A stretch of DNA of 64,000 bases from Hemibagrus wyckioides (taxonomy: Eukaryota > Chordata > Actinopteri > Siluriformes > Bagridae), in contig NC_080716.1 in assembly GCF_019097595.1 (NCBI RefSeq), positions 16,022,401-16,086,400 of the forward strand, read 5' to 3'. This document shows positions 41,588-52,359 of the stretch, one piece after another. The translations under genes and the position numbers were made by a program. Numbering within the stretch: the first letter of the stretch is position 1; the number at the start of each line of letters is the position of its first letter. A model generated the notes under the pieces. It did not search any database and was not told the origin of the DNA. It saw only the letters and a list, made by a program, of their open reading frames with translations.

Positions 41588-41617
41588 CGGCAATCTGGCG
41601 TGCTCTATGGGATTGCC
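41588..41617 (-). CDS. exoc6b: Candidate exoc6b alternative microexon (30 nt, 10 residues)
   Basis: Between exons 12 and 13 lies a 30-nt segment with a long pyrimidine tract and ag acceptor (cctctctctcctctttag) and a strong donor gtgagta. It reads GNPIEHARLP in phase 0 at both ends, so inclusion would give THLP-GNPIEHARLP-GKVAQ without a frame change. Its last codons and donor (TTGCCG then gtgagt) resemble the end of exon 12. I cannot say whether this exon is known in other species. It is a prediction from splice sites and phase only. Confidence 0.5.
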
Positions 41618-41656
41618 CTAAAGAGGAGAGAGAGGAGGAGGAAAGGGACTGTTTTT

Positions 41657-41669
41657 AGGTCATAGGTCA
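41657..41669 (+). promoter_or_regulatory. Perfect DR1 nuclear-receptor element
   Basis: AGGTCA-t-AGGTCA, two perfect half-sites with one-base spacing, the class bound by RXR, HNF4, PPAR and COUP-TF receptors. It is 40 bp upstream of the candidate microexon in transcript order. Confidence 0.45.
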
Positions 41670-42937
41670 TATTTATGACTGTGCCTTAGGGATTCTGACC
41701 TGTGATTTAGGGATTATACACAAGACTGATGACCATGCTGCTTTCCAAATCTTTCATGGAAACCCAGATCTCTCTTAGGGTGCCACTGCTGGGTGTGTAG
41801 TGGGTGGGCAAGGACAAGGGTGTTCACATGACTGATAAAGCTGTGGCTTCAGATACCTGGTTTCCACTGCTCAGATGCTGGTGCTGGTTCTGGAGCAGGT
41901 TAGGGAAATGAGCAAACCTTTTCAAGAACTTGAAAGCAAACCATTACATGAACACAGGTAGAGGTTTGATAATAAATGTCTTGAAAAAATTTCATGGATT
42001 TTGTTATTTTAGGCTTGAAGAACTTTTTCTTGTGATGTCAAATAGAAATTGTAAAAAGGTATATCCTATACGCAGAACCAAAGATATCATCATCTATGTT
42101 TATACACAAATTAATAGATGCAGGTGTTCATTTTTCGCTTTTTTGCATAGCTACTATAAGGAAATATTAGGATTAGCAAAAAGTTCCTGTCTCAGTTTGC
42201 CGTCATTTCTTCAAAATCTTTAGATTTTTTCCTGCTTTTAAACGAACAACAAAACTACCTTTTTAAATGCAAATAATGGTTGTTGGATTTCTAATGGTGA
42301 CTAAATGACAGTGGTCCATGACCCCAGACCAAGAACATTTTATTTATTTTTGCCTGGAATATTAGGTTAAAATTCCAGAACCAGCACCACCACTTTTTTC
42401 CGTGAAAAAGGCAAACAGCCACCTGCACACCTCTGCACACATGAAATCCACAAGTGCCACTGCTAACTCACACACACGCATGGAATGGTGAAGCTAGAGC
42501 AGGATGAAGAAAAAGTTCTAGGAAGAAGTTTCAAATGCATAAACACGGAATAACAACAACAAAAAAAATTCACAGACGGATTGAATATGGACAAAGCTAT
42601 ATGTGAAAATAAGGAAGCAATGGTGAATGCTGCCCCTTCAGCTGAAATCCACCCAAAATGTGCAGGTTGTTATTTTTGTGAAAAGGGGCACATCCCCCTC
42701 AGCCAATGCTGGGTCAGAGGGCATTGTGAGATTTAGGAGATTACAGGAGGAGAAAGGGGGGCTGCTGGAAGCAGCTTTCAGCGCCTCTGTCAGGGGACAG
42801 AGGCCACTGTGTAACCCCGGGGGCCAGCTCTGGCACTGGGACTCTTAGCTCTGCTAATCCAGCAAGGGAAGGATGTTTAGCAGAGGCCCATGGAAGGGAA
42901 TGTTAAGGAAAGCTTTTGTCTGGTTTAAATCCGCTTC

Positions 42938-42950
42938 AGGTCATGGGTCA
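42938..42950 (+). promoter_or_regulatory. Second DR1 element
   Basis: AGGTCA-t-GGGTCA, one-base spacing, followed by aaggcca. It is 1.3 kb from the first DR1 and in the same intron. Confidence 0.4.
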
Positions 42951-43479
42951 AGGCCAGGCTGTACCAAGGGCATGAAGTTCTCCAACATGAACTACATCTA
43001 GGTCATGCCATCAGCTCTCTTTAGCTCAATGGCAGTTGGGAGGGGAACTTGGAGGCCCTGCACGATGGTTCCCAATCCTCTTACTGCACTGATCTCACTT
43101 AACCTCAACTCCAAGTTCAAGTGCAGTGTGCTCATAATCCCCTTTAAAGCAACAGGCTAGATAGACAAGAGCTCCTTGGAACGTTAAAGCCATTAAGTAA
43201 CATTTCTAACAACTTTATGTTCCAAGACTTGTCACACATATGAACATGTAAATGTAAAATAAAGGACTTTTACACATGTCTGTAATAGCACGGCCAGAAT
43301 AAGTCCGTCTGAAGCATGACTGATAAGCGTGCTGTAATATAAGTATGCATGTGCTTTCACAGACAGAACATGTTTTCTATATATGAAAAAGTGAAAAGCA
43401 TCACTGTACTTTAAAATAAATAAAAAAATGGACACGACCACCACACTGGATGACATCGTATGTGTAAAATGCTACTCAC

Positions 43480-43659
43480 CGGCAGATGTGTGAACACAGC
43501 AAAGGTGCTGCAGAGGAAGGCAATGAGGTCACTCAGGTAGTCACTGGCCTGACCGCCCCCTTGAGCTGCCATCCAATCATAATCTGCCAGCTGCAGGAAC
43601 TGATCAATCTTTAGATTCAGGTTCATGTAGATCTCCTCTTCTGCTGCATGCCTTGCATC
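43480..43659 (-). CDS. exoc6b: exoc6b exon 12
   Basis: This is the longest coding exon here at 180 bp, phase 0/0, with 60 residues. It starts DARHAAEEEIYMNLNLKIDQ, contains FLQLADYDWM and a divergent glycine-rich loop (AAQGGGQASDY), and ends FAVFTHLP before donor gtgagt. It joins canonically to GKVAQTACMSA of exon 13, or alternatively to the candidate microexon at 41588-41617. Confidence 0.96.
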
Positions 43660-43912
43660 CTACACACATCCACAGCCATACATTTTCTCACACTTATAAA
43701 GATCGCAATCTAGCAATAGAAATGATTATGTCATCAAAACTATTCTGTACTATACATGAACTTGGCAGACAGATTAAAAGTAAAAAGAGACAGACATAAA
43801 TGTGAAGTGAAATAAGTTCAAATTTGTATTTAATATTACACAATCACTTACATTAACACCTATTCATGCAATACCAGCGTATCAAAATTGTCTCAAGCGG
43901 GTTCTCTCCTAC

Positions 43913-44047
43913 CTTAAAGGTGGAAGTGCCATAGAGTTTGGTGGTGTTAACGGTGTCTGGAGGCACATTGGTGATGTTGGAGATGAACTCTTCCAGGTAG
44001 CGACATGACAACTCAAGGTGTGTCGTGTTTACGATGATTTGAACCAA
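43913..44047 (-). CDS. exoc6b: exoc6b exon 11
   Basis: This 135-bp, phase 0/0 exon encodes 45 residues starting LVQIIVNTTHLELSCRYLEE and ending TTKLYGTSTFK. The first codon is TTG (leucine) directly after acceptor catctag. The NTTHLE and TTKLYG motifs are typical of EXOC6 proteins. The donor is gtagga; the following intron is 253 bp. Confidence 0.96.
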
Positions 44048-44494
44048 CTAGATGAATCAGATTCAATTCCATGTCATTCAAGCCAACTGTATTCAAGTGT
44101 GTGTTTTATTTTATTTCAATACAATGACAGAATGATCACGTTCAATGTCTATAAGCTTACAGCAGAATATTAGCTGCAAACCACAGCCTACAGAATTACA
44201 GGTGGTTCCTAAACTTCTACTCCTGCAGTGCTATGCATGATGAGATGGAGTTACACAGAGTACAGGCTGGTCTGAGTTCAGTCAGTGAGCCAGGGTTCAA
44301 GGGTGCAAAGGCAGGCCAGGGCTGTCAGCAACCATGCAAAACGCGATGGACTAATTTAGGCCAGACCTCAATATGGACACTTTTCTTCTGCTCACTGAGC
44401 CTGGGTCAAACATCCGAACCGCCACACAACCAGTGAACTACAGAAGCTGGAGGTTTCCGATATCTGATCTGGCATTAAGCACAGAGGTGTGCGC

Positions 44495-44527
<33 letters not shown>

Positions 44528-45059
44528 AAAGGGGGTGAGGGTGGGGGTTCATCAGAGAGAGGTAGCGTGAGAGTGGGCAAGCGGCGCATTGCCCTTTCAG
44601 TGAACTACCTCAAAATCATAACCAAAACTCCCCCAGTCTTTACCCCACATCTTTGGCTCTCTTCAATCAGTGGCACCCAGCTGAACTTTCTATCTGGAGT
44701 GGTAAGATTATAAACAGGGCTGAAAGGAAGCGGGAAGCTAACGTCTCTGCATCGATAGTGGTTGGAACAGACTAAACACACTCAAAAGAGAGAGCCACAG
44801 TCGGCTGAACTGAGAGCAGGGCGGAGTAAGTGAGGAAGGGCAATGGTAGTTAGAAGGGGGTACTTAAGAAGTTTCAAACAGTGTACTTCCCTGAATGAAC
44901 GAGAGAATGAAAAGTGTACTACACTCAAAAGGTTTGCCGTAAGTCATTAGCCAAAAAATTTGCATTCAACCATGTTATCACACTAGCTTTTTCTGATCTA
45001 AGCACACAGAACTCTAATACTGGTCTACATATAAGAGCAGGTACACCACAGCATCTCAC

Positions 45060-45171
45060 CTCTGCCAGTCCCACATTCTTCTTCTTGATGGCATACTGCA
45101 GACAGTTACTCAGAGTTCTTGTGAGCAGCAGGTTAGTTGACTTGCGTATCATGTCATCAATTTCTGTAGAA
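45060..45171 (-). CDS. exoc6b: exoc6b exon 10
   Basis: This 112-bp exon completes the split serine and encodes STEIDDMIRKSTNLLLTRTL and then SNCLQYAIKKKNVGLAE. STEIDDM-RKSTNLLLTRTLS is one of the most conserved runs of the family. It ends in phase 0 before donor gtgaga. Confidence 0.96.
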
Positions 45172-45300
45172 CTGAAACCAAGAATACCTTGATTAAATAA
45201 ACCAGCAGATTAGGGCAATAGAAATGCTACAGGAGATGAGTGAATATGCTCCGATTAAAACCTTATTTAAGTTAGCCACAAAGTTTTCCACATTACATAC

Positions 45301-45319
45301 ATTATATTATATTATATTA

Positions 45320-45412
<93 letters not shown>
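45301..45412. repeat. (ATTAT)n-(AT)n compound microsatellite
   Basis: Four to five ATTAT units are followed by about 88 bp of AT repeat in the intron upstream of exon 10. Confidence 0.97.
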
Positions 45413-45415
<3 letters not shown>

Positions 45416-47049
45416 AAACTGTAGAGCTCTTCCATCAACTATTATATCAGTAGCCTACAGTTACTCAGACCTTTTGAAAACTGAAACAAGCAAGAACTTC
45501 TCTGGGACAGATTTCAATCTGCATTATTCTGAGGCAAACCAACCAAACCACAAGCCTGAATGTCTAATTATCCCAGCTCTTGACAGAGGAACCAGAGCCC
45601 AGGTTCGAGAGAGAGAATGAGATGCGGCAAAACAGAGCCAGAAATAGATCAAGAGGAAGAAATGGCGAGATAGAGAGAAGGAGCACACAGATGGGGGAAT
45701 CTACAACACGTGAATGACACGTGGCCTGTAGCTCTACATTCTCCAACACTAGAGATGAAGTAAACCACATCAGCGTACACAGAGCATAAATCAAAAAATC
45801 AACACAGAGAGGAGGAGAGAGAGCGAGCTCATGTCGCTTTTTCACTCTCGCTGTGGTAGAGTGAATTTTGATGGAGAGTGGGTCAGGAAATGGCACAAGT
45901 GGGGCTAATTATGCAGTGAATTATCCTTGTTACCATAAGTACAGCTGGAAGCATCTTCTCTACCCCCCCTCTACCGGGAAAGAGGGAAGGAGAGAGAGAG
46001 AGCGAGAGAGAGAGATGAGAACAATGTGTCTTCACCCTGTAAATTACTACAAAACAAGAGTGCAACGGCTTTTTCTCTCTGGGTACCAAACACATTCCTT
46101 ATAAATTACTAAATTGTCTCACATTGTATCAAGAGAGGAAAAGGAAAAATTTCAGAAACATTCTCTCCTCTGTAGGGGGGAAGAATTTCCTTCAACTTGG
46201 CAATAAGATGGACAGAGCAAGAGTGGGGTGGGGTGGGGGGTCTGGGGGGAAGGTTTTTCAGAGAAGAACAAATGGATTTCAATGGGAATAGCTCAATGAA
46301 GCAACAATACTGTTTCAGGCCTAATGACAAGCAGTCAGGAAACTAACTATGTCGTCCTGTGGAAGTCTTAGACCACAAATGTGGTGCGAGACCAAAAAAA
46401 AAAAAGATGGAAAAAAACCTGGAAATGCACAAATTAGAGGACAATCAATTCTGTCCATTCTTTCATTGATTCACTTAGTGTGGCGGACCATGGCCGACAT
46501 ACATAGCATAAAATATCTTAATATAAGATCTCAATAAAACTGTAGAGGTCATGTAGAGGGAAGTGGCTGGAAATCAGCAGGATAATTAAGTCCATTAGAC
46601 AAACAAAAGGAAGGAAATGTGTGTGCAGAGGAGGAGAGAAAGATGGATTGTATTGTACTGAATCTTTGTTCACTGATTCATCAAATGCAGTTTAAAAGCC
46701 AAGCTAGCTGTCTGTTTATGGACTATTGAACCATCACATTCACGCACATCAGGACCTGCATAGAGTAAAGGTTAGCTGCTACATGGATCTGCTTCAACAT
46801 CTGTAAAACAACTTCAAAATGCATCCTTTCTCACTTGGGGTTCAAGGTTCAGCAGACATTCAGATGGGAGACATTTTGAATGTTAAGAGAAATTCCTCCA
46901 GTCTGGTCCAACCACCTGCACATGAGCCAGCACCCCCCTCACCCTTACTGCACCTCATCTTAATATTAGCGGAGAGAAACCACAAGGCCTAATTGCCTCC
47001 GGTGGACTAGTCTGGGTAGAATGCAGAATCAATGCTCCTCTCCTTTGGT

Positions 47050-47059
47050 CTGTCAATCA
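47050..47059 (-). promoter_or_regulatory. PBX-MEIS/PREP decamer TGATTGACAG
   Basis: Exact match to the composite PBX-MEIS/PREP consensus TGATTGACAG, read on the minus strand. It lies in a repeat-free stretch (46960-47110) that also holds cctaattgcctccggtgg. Confidence 0.5.
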
Positions 47060-48181
47060 CAGGTTTCCATTTCCTGTAGCACTAGCTTGACCCCTGCATC
47101 CTCACACATGCATGCAACCTTGCTCACACACACACACATATGTACACACATAAACTTCCTTACCAGAGGCTCTCAGATCAATCTGGGCCTCAATGTCCTG
47201 CTCTTGTGCTAACAAGGACTGAGCTTTGCAGAGAAATATGTCTAATATGTAAAAATACATCTGATAACGTTCTTATTCGATGGCACTGCTAAATTAACAC
47301 TGAGAGTAAGGGGGATTCTGGCTTTATTTGGAGCCCTGGGACCCCACATGCTGAGGCACGGTCTTTCCAGACCCCAGCCAAAAAAGAGGGGAATGTTTAT
47401 TTTTGAATTTTAACAGACACCCGAGCACAAGGATTGGCTATGTTCCGAAAACCACACAGAACAAGTCTGGTGGCTGTGGTGATGAAGAGAACGAGAACAG
47501 GAGAAGTCAAACTGTGGCCACAGATAGAGAGGCCACAGCTCTATCATACTACTGATTTCCCCTGCTCAATACAGACTCGTCTAACATATGAGCTCATAGA
47601 GATGGTTTACGTCTACAGCTTTGGAGTCTTTCTCAAACCTCATTCACGTTAAGTTAAGCTGAATGGTCTTCAAGATCCAGACAAAGTAATGGCCAAGAGC
47701 GAGTGGCTAAATTCACTAGGCGGCAGATAAAACAATGCAGTGTGGTTCAAGCCAGATAAGCTCTGATTTGGGAGAATTAGCAGTCTTAGTTGTCTTGTTT
47801 ACTGATATTAGGACACAAAACCCTCAACTGATCTGAGTATTTCCTGACTAAATCACCCAAATGGATATCAGCTGGCCAGAGACCTGAATATTAGCAAGTG
47901 CAAGTAAGGCCCTAGACATAATTCATCATCGCTGTTTGATAAACCAATGATCGGTGATTTGGTAGGAGAAAGGACATGGTGGCTTTTCGTTGACCCCATT
48001 GCTAGCAACTCGCACCTTAAACACACAAGACCAGTGAACCAGACCTGACCTACTGAGAGAGAGAGAATCCAAAGCAGACTCCAAGCTGTGCCAGTTCTTG
48101 CTTCTTTCTGCAATCAGTGGAGGCCCAACACTTTCCCCTTGCCGGAAGCACAGAAGTCAAAAGTGCTGCGACTGTGCCCTC

Positions 48182-48198
48182 TGACCTTGACCTTGACC
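48182..48198 (-). promoter_or_regulatory. Overlapping TCAAGGTCA sites (DR0 array)
   Basis: On the minus strand the sequence is GGTCAAGGTCAAGGTCA: two complete extended half-sites TCAAGGTCA overlapping by three bases, with AGGTCAAGGTCA as a DR0. Extended half-sites are used by ERR and NR5A receptors and DR0 by NR6A1 (GCNF). Confidence 0.4.
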
Positions 48199-49207
48199 GT
48201 GAATCATGGCATGGTTGCTAGTGCCAGACCTGCTGGTTTGAGTTTTTTAGAAACCGCTAATATTTTTGTGCACAGCAGTCTTTGGAAATGCTTTGTTCAA
48301 CGCCTCTGAGAAAGGTGAGTACAATAACCAGTAACCTCATTGATACCAGCAAACTAACAAATCACCAGTCTCTACACATGGATGAAGATCACATCAGTTC
48401 CAATCATGTGAGTCAAGAACAGAAATCTAAGTTCATTCACACTGGACAGCTAAAGATAGAAAATGTGTCTTAAAAAGCAAATAAAAAGTTTTTGGAGGTA
48501 TTTGTGGCTGGGGGAAAACGACAATAGGAAAAGACCATTTTTCAGAGTTTCATCATTGCTACTTCCATATTAGCATCTGTCCTGGGAGTTTATCATTATC
48601 CTGCATGCGCCTTCTAATTCATGGCTTTCAAACAAGCGTCACAGAAGTGGATTTTACTGAAGAAAATTCTGACAACGCCTGAACTTTACTGTCTTTGGCC
48701 ACATTGGTACATCACCTCATGCTCAGACCTGTGATCTAAACTCACAACCAAACAAAAAATTCTTTATTACAATGTCACAAAAGGGCCCAAAAACCAACAG
48801 CATAAAGATGGCTTTAGTTAAATATTCAGAAAGCTGTAATTGAAATAAATAACTCTTCTTCTTCTGCTATCCAGAGTATAAATGCCAAATACATTCAGGA
48901 TTAGCATAAACAAAGCTTGCAGCACAGTAGACTAAAGTCACAATACCATTTGCAAGACTGAGAAGAAATGTATTTTTACTTTTTTTTTTTTTTTAGCGAA
49001 ATGCCTGGAAATTACAAAGGGTGATAAAAGTGATCTACTTTTTTTTTTTCTGGCCAGTTCAGCAACATTTCTGGCTGCTGCATGTCTGGTAGTAAAATGT
49101 CAAGCACTAAAGTACTATAAACAGAAGGACAAGACATTAAAGTGTATGGAGTTGTGGACTAATGACAGCTACTACAACAATAGTTGTGTATTGCTTTTGT
49201 TGTTTAC

Positions 49208-49317
49208 CTAAGGTGCAGGTCCTCGGAGTATTTGAGGCAAGCATATATAAACTCTTTGAGTTGCGAGTAGACTTTGGGCACAAATTCTGAAAATGGGAAC
49301 TTCTTTGGAAAAGACAT
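49208..49317 (-). CDS. exoc6b: exoc6b exon 9
   Basis: This 110-bp exon encodes 36 residues from MSFPKKFPFSEFVPKVYSQL to KEFIYACLKYSEDLHL, plus two bases of a serine codon. The first codon is ATG but it is internal: exon 8 joins to it in phase 0. EFIYACLK and SEDLHLS are conserved. The donor is gtaaac; the next intron is 4.0 kb. Confidence 0.96.
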
Positions 49318-49408
49318 CTGTGTAAAATGGGAAAAAGAGATCAGTATGCTTTATTCATCTAACAGGATCAATACGGTAATAGATAAATAGTCTGAGATCA
49401 GGTCATAC

Positions 49409-49514
49409 CGTTTCTAGTTCTGAGTCTTGGAAGGGGAACTGGCTTGTGATTTGCTGGTACTCTTCTTCTGTTGCTGTAGGAATGGGACTGTAATTGTCTT
49501 GATCAAGGATTGCT
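49409..49514 (-). CDS. exoc6b: exoc6b exon 8
   Basis: This 106-bp exon completes the arginine and encodes AILDQDNYSPIPTATEEEYQ and then QITSQFPFQDSELET. DNYSPIP and FPFQD are conserved in EXOC6 and EXOC6B. It ends in phase 0 with donor gtatga; the following intron is only 91 bp, the shortest in the window. Confidence 0.96.
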
Positions 49515-50352
49515 CTGGAAAATAATGAAACTTTATACACTTTAAAGACACTCAGTTTAATACATCTGAATCTACACAAGTGACTGAACTACTTTAGGGG
49601 AAATTATCTATCAAATATTCATAAACATTACTTCCCAGTCTTCTGCTAGATGCAGCTCCATAAAGGTATCAATCAATGACACTAGTAAAGCTATACAATT
49701 AAGGGAATACTTCATAATGAACAATATTTATAATAAGAATCATATATTCACTTTGTAAAAAAATGCTCACTATTTTAATAAATTAAACAAAAAAAACCAT
49801 ACATAAGTAAGCTTTCATAAAACCTCATCTGTGTTTGCGTGCAGTCCATAGCAAATCATTTTTGTCATTTTCCACATAGCCAGAGCAGTGCTAATCCAAA
49901 GCAGTGAAATCCAAGGCCTTCTGTTTTTATGGACCAAGTCAAAGTCAGGTCAGGATGTCTCCATGAAGGCCACTCCAATGTTCCAATCATGTCCGCTTTC
50001 AGAACTCAGGCCTGCCAATTTTAACATACCTCTCCAAGGAGCGCTAAGCTTTTTTCCACAATAGACCGGCATTTTTCTGCTTTCAAAATGATTTTAATAG
50101 TGTACAAAACCCCAAGACCTTAGAATTTTTGTGAAGGAATATTTCTCCTTCGAGGAATATTAAGCACTTCTATTATACCAGGCATTCACAGTGCAGCTCA
50201 CAATTAACAAAAACATAAATAAAGAGAGAGAGAGAGAGAGAGAGAGAATTTTATTCAGAAAAAGCATGAGTGGGAATATGAAGAGAGGAAGACAGACAAA
50301 AAATGCATATTAAAGAGAGATGAAAACAAACATATTTAGAGACCTCTCTCAC

Positions 50353-50450
50353 CTAAAGGACTGACTCCACTTTTTCAGCAAAATCTCTCCATACTGATCT
50401 CTCATCTCAAGCACCATGTCAAACAGCTGATTTACTGGAAACCCATAACA
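50353..50450 (-). CDS. exoc6b: exoc6b exon 7
   Basis: This 98-bp exon encodes CYGFPVNQLFDMVLEMRDQY and then GEILLKKWSQSF plus two bases of an arginine codon finished in exon 8. GFPVNQLFD and LLKKW are family hallmarks. The donor is gtgaga. The intron upstream, toward exon 6, carries the Tc1 derivative at 50574-51113. Confidence 0.96.
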
Positions 50451-50573
50451 CTGGAAAATATAAGAGAGCATCATGTTAAAGGTCATACTCAGTATAGATC
50501 CACTTAAGTTTCGCTGTAGCCTCAGTGATATGGTACTGCAACAGTATCAAAGGAAATACAAACTATACTTATA

Positions 50574-51113
50574 CACCGATCAGGCATAACATTATGAGAG
50601 GTGAAGTGAATAACACTGATGATCTCCTCATCATGGTACCTGTTAGTGGGTGGGATATATTAGGCAGCAAGTGAACATTTTGTCCTCAAAGTTGATGTGT
50701 TAGAAGCAGGAAAAATGGGCAAGTGTAAGGATTTGAGCGAGTTTGACAAGGGCCAAATTGTGATGGCTAGACGACTGGATCAGAGCATCTCCAAAACTGC
50801 AGCTCTTGTGGAGTGTTCCCGGTCTGCAGTGGTCAGTATCTATTAAAAGTGGACAAGGAAGGAACAGTGGTGAACCAGCGACAGGGTTATGGGCAGCCAA
50901 GGCTCATTGATGCACGTGGGGAGTGAAGGCTGGCCCGTGTGATCCGATCCAACAGACGAGCTACTGTTGCTCAAATTGCTGAAGAAGTTAATGCTGGTTC
51001 TGATAGAAAGGTGTCAGAATACACAGTACAGGACGGGTCAGGGCTGTTTCTGCAGCAATAGGGGCACAAACACAATATTAAGCAAGTGGTCGTAATGTTA
51101 TGCCTGATCAGTG
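50574..51113 (+). mobile_element. Non-autonomous Tc1 deletion derivative, complete ends
   Basis: This 540-bp element has 24-bp TIRs (left CACCGATCAGGCATAACATT, right CACTGATCAGGCATAACATT as inverted) matching at 22 of 24 bases, and TA duplications at 50572-50573 and 51114-51115. Inside is the start of a Tc1-type transposase (ATG at 50715, [20 protein letters not shown]) that stops after 43 residues, then a jump to a second DNA-binding region (THVGSEGWPV-like frame). The catalytic domain is missing. It lies in the intron between exons 6 and 7. Confidence 0.9.
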
Positions 51114-52172
51114 TAAAGTACATATCAAGAAAAACTGTTGTGGCAATACTGAGGAATGTTAAACCAAATAAACCTGCCTTTCTACAGGGCTGTTAACACA
51201 TTTATGTTTTGATCCAGCATTCTCAGCCTCAGCTAGTGGTTCAATTACAGTCCAATTGGCTCTCCACACGTCTAACCTCACTTGTAAACTCCAGCAACAC
51301 CACTGAGCATTTATTTGTCAAGATAACATCACCAGATGTTAGATGTTGGTGACATTCACAGCATCTCATCTTTAAATTGTATTAAAAGATAGTGGCTGCA
51401 GAATTATAGTTTTCAGGGTTCTGGACTGGTCTTTTTACTAAAGTGTCTACTTTAGTAAAAAAAAAAAAAAAAAAAAAGTTAAATGCATTAACCAGAGGAA
51501 TCCTGTTTTTCCAAGCATGAGAGTTTATCATTATCCTGTTTAGTCCTAATTGGGGGCCTTCAAACGAGTGTCACAGAGATTTTATTGAAAACATTTTGAC
51601 AATGCCAGAACTTGACGTTTACTGTCTTTGGTCAATGGAACATCACCTCATGCTCAGACCTGTGAACTAAACTCACAGTCAACAGCATAAAACCAGCTTT
51701 ATTGGCATTCATAAGTAAAAATGCACTAAACAGAAAATTCCTGACATGTTTGCTGAATAAAGAAAATGTTTCAAAAATTTTTCAAAGCTTGGTCAACCCT
51801 CTGAGAACAAGCACCACACGCTACATGTATACAAACACCATAGTATTAATAAGTGATGTCCAAGAAAATGTATAAAGATGTGCTACAGAAAGGCCTTTAT
51901 TGCAAAGAGATTTTCAGACTATTCGACAATGTGCAGACTGTAGTAGAATGGAAAGCTGTCTTTATCTACATACGGTGTGTGCAGACGCTGCTTTGATATG
52001 GAAGAAAATAGAGCTGAAAAACAGCTGACTCAGGCTTTGAGTGACTGATACTAAGACTATATTAAACTACACTATTTCACACAGTTGTTCAGTGCTCTTC
52101 CTAGAACGATAAGCAGTTTCAAAAAGATACCGAGTTATGCCCACTACAACAGGGAAGATTAGCTTAACTCAC

Positions 52173-52244
52173 CTGTAAAGTGTCTGCAAACAGGACTATA
52201 AGGCTTTTCAGGTCCAGAATCAGGTCAGGGTCAGTGCAGTATGA
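52173..52244 (-). CDS. exoc6b: exoc6b exon 6
   Basis: This 72-bp, phase 0/0 exon encodes 24 residues, SYCTDPDLILDLKSLIVLFA followed by DTLQ. The preceding exon ends RTHS, giving the expected RTHSSYCTDPDL join. Acceptor tttaatag is weak in pyrimidines; the donor is gtgagt. Confidence 0.96.
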
Positions 52245-52359
52245 CTATTAAAGATAACAGATGGTGCACAGTTCAGGACCAGACACTATCATCCAATACA
52301 GACAATATTGCACAGTATATAGACTCTAAGAGAATCGGTGATGAGCTACACAAACATAC

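Larger units (their letters stand above)
35484..43479. other. exoc6b intron between exons 12 and 13
   Basis: Eight kilobases holding the candidate CNE, the candidate microexon, two DR1 motifs, a GT repeat and homopolymers. A repeat-poor, GC-richer block at 42690-43000 surrounds the second DR1. No other gene is seen. Confidence 0.6.
45420..49207. other. exoc6b intron between exons 9 and 10
   Basis: Includes GA-rich tracts (45590-46020), the PBX-MEIS site, the DR0 array and one copy of the dispersed pair. No coding sequence is supported. Confidence 0.6.
48585..51705. repeat. Pair of dispersed copies, about 190-240 bp, in two exoc6b introns
   Basis: Segments 48588-48820 and 51520-51705 are similar along their length, sharing gagtttatcattatcctg, cttca/caaac-ag-gtcacag, ctttactgtctttgg and catcacctcatgctcagacc followed by tgtga. 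They are in the same orientation, 2.9 kb apart, in different introns. They show no coding potential and no TIRs. Confidence 0.75.
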
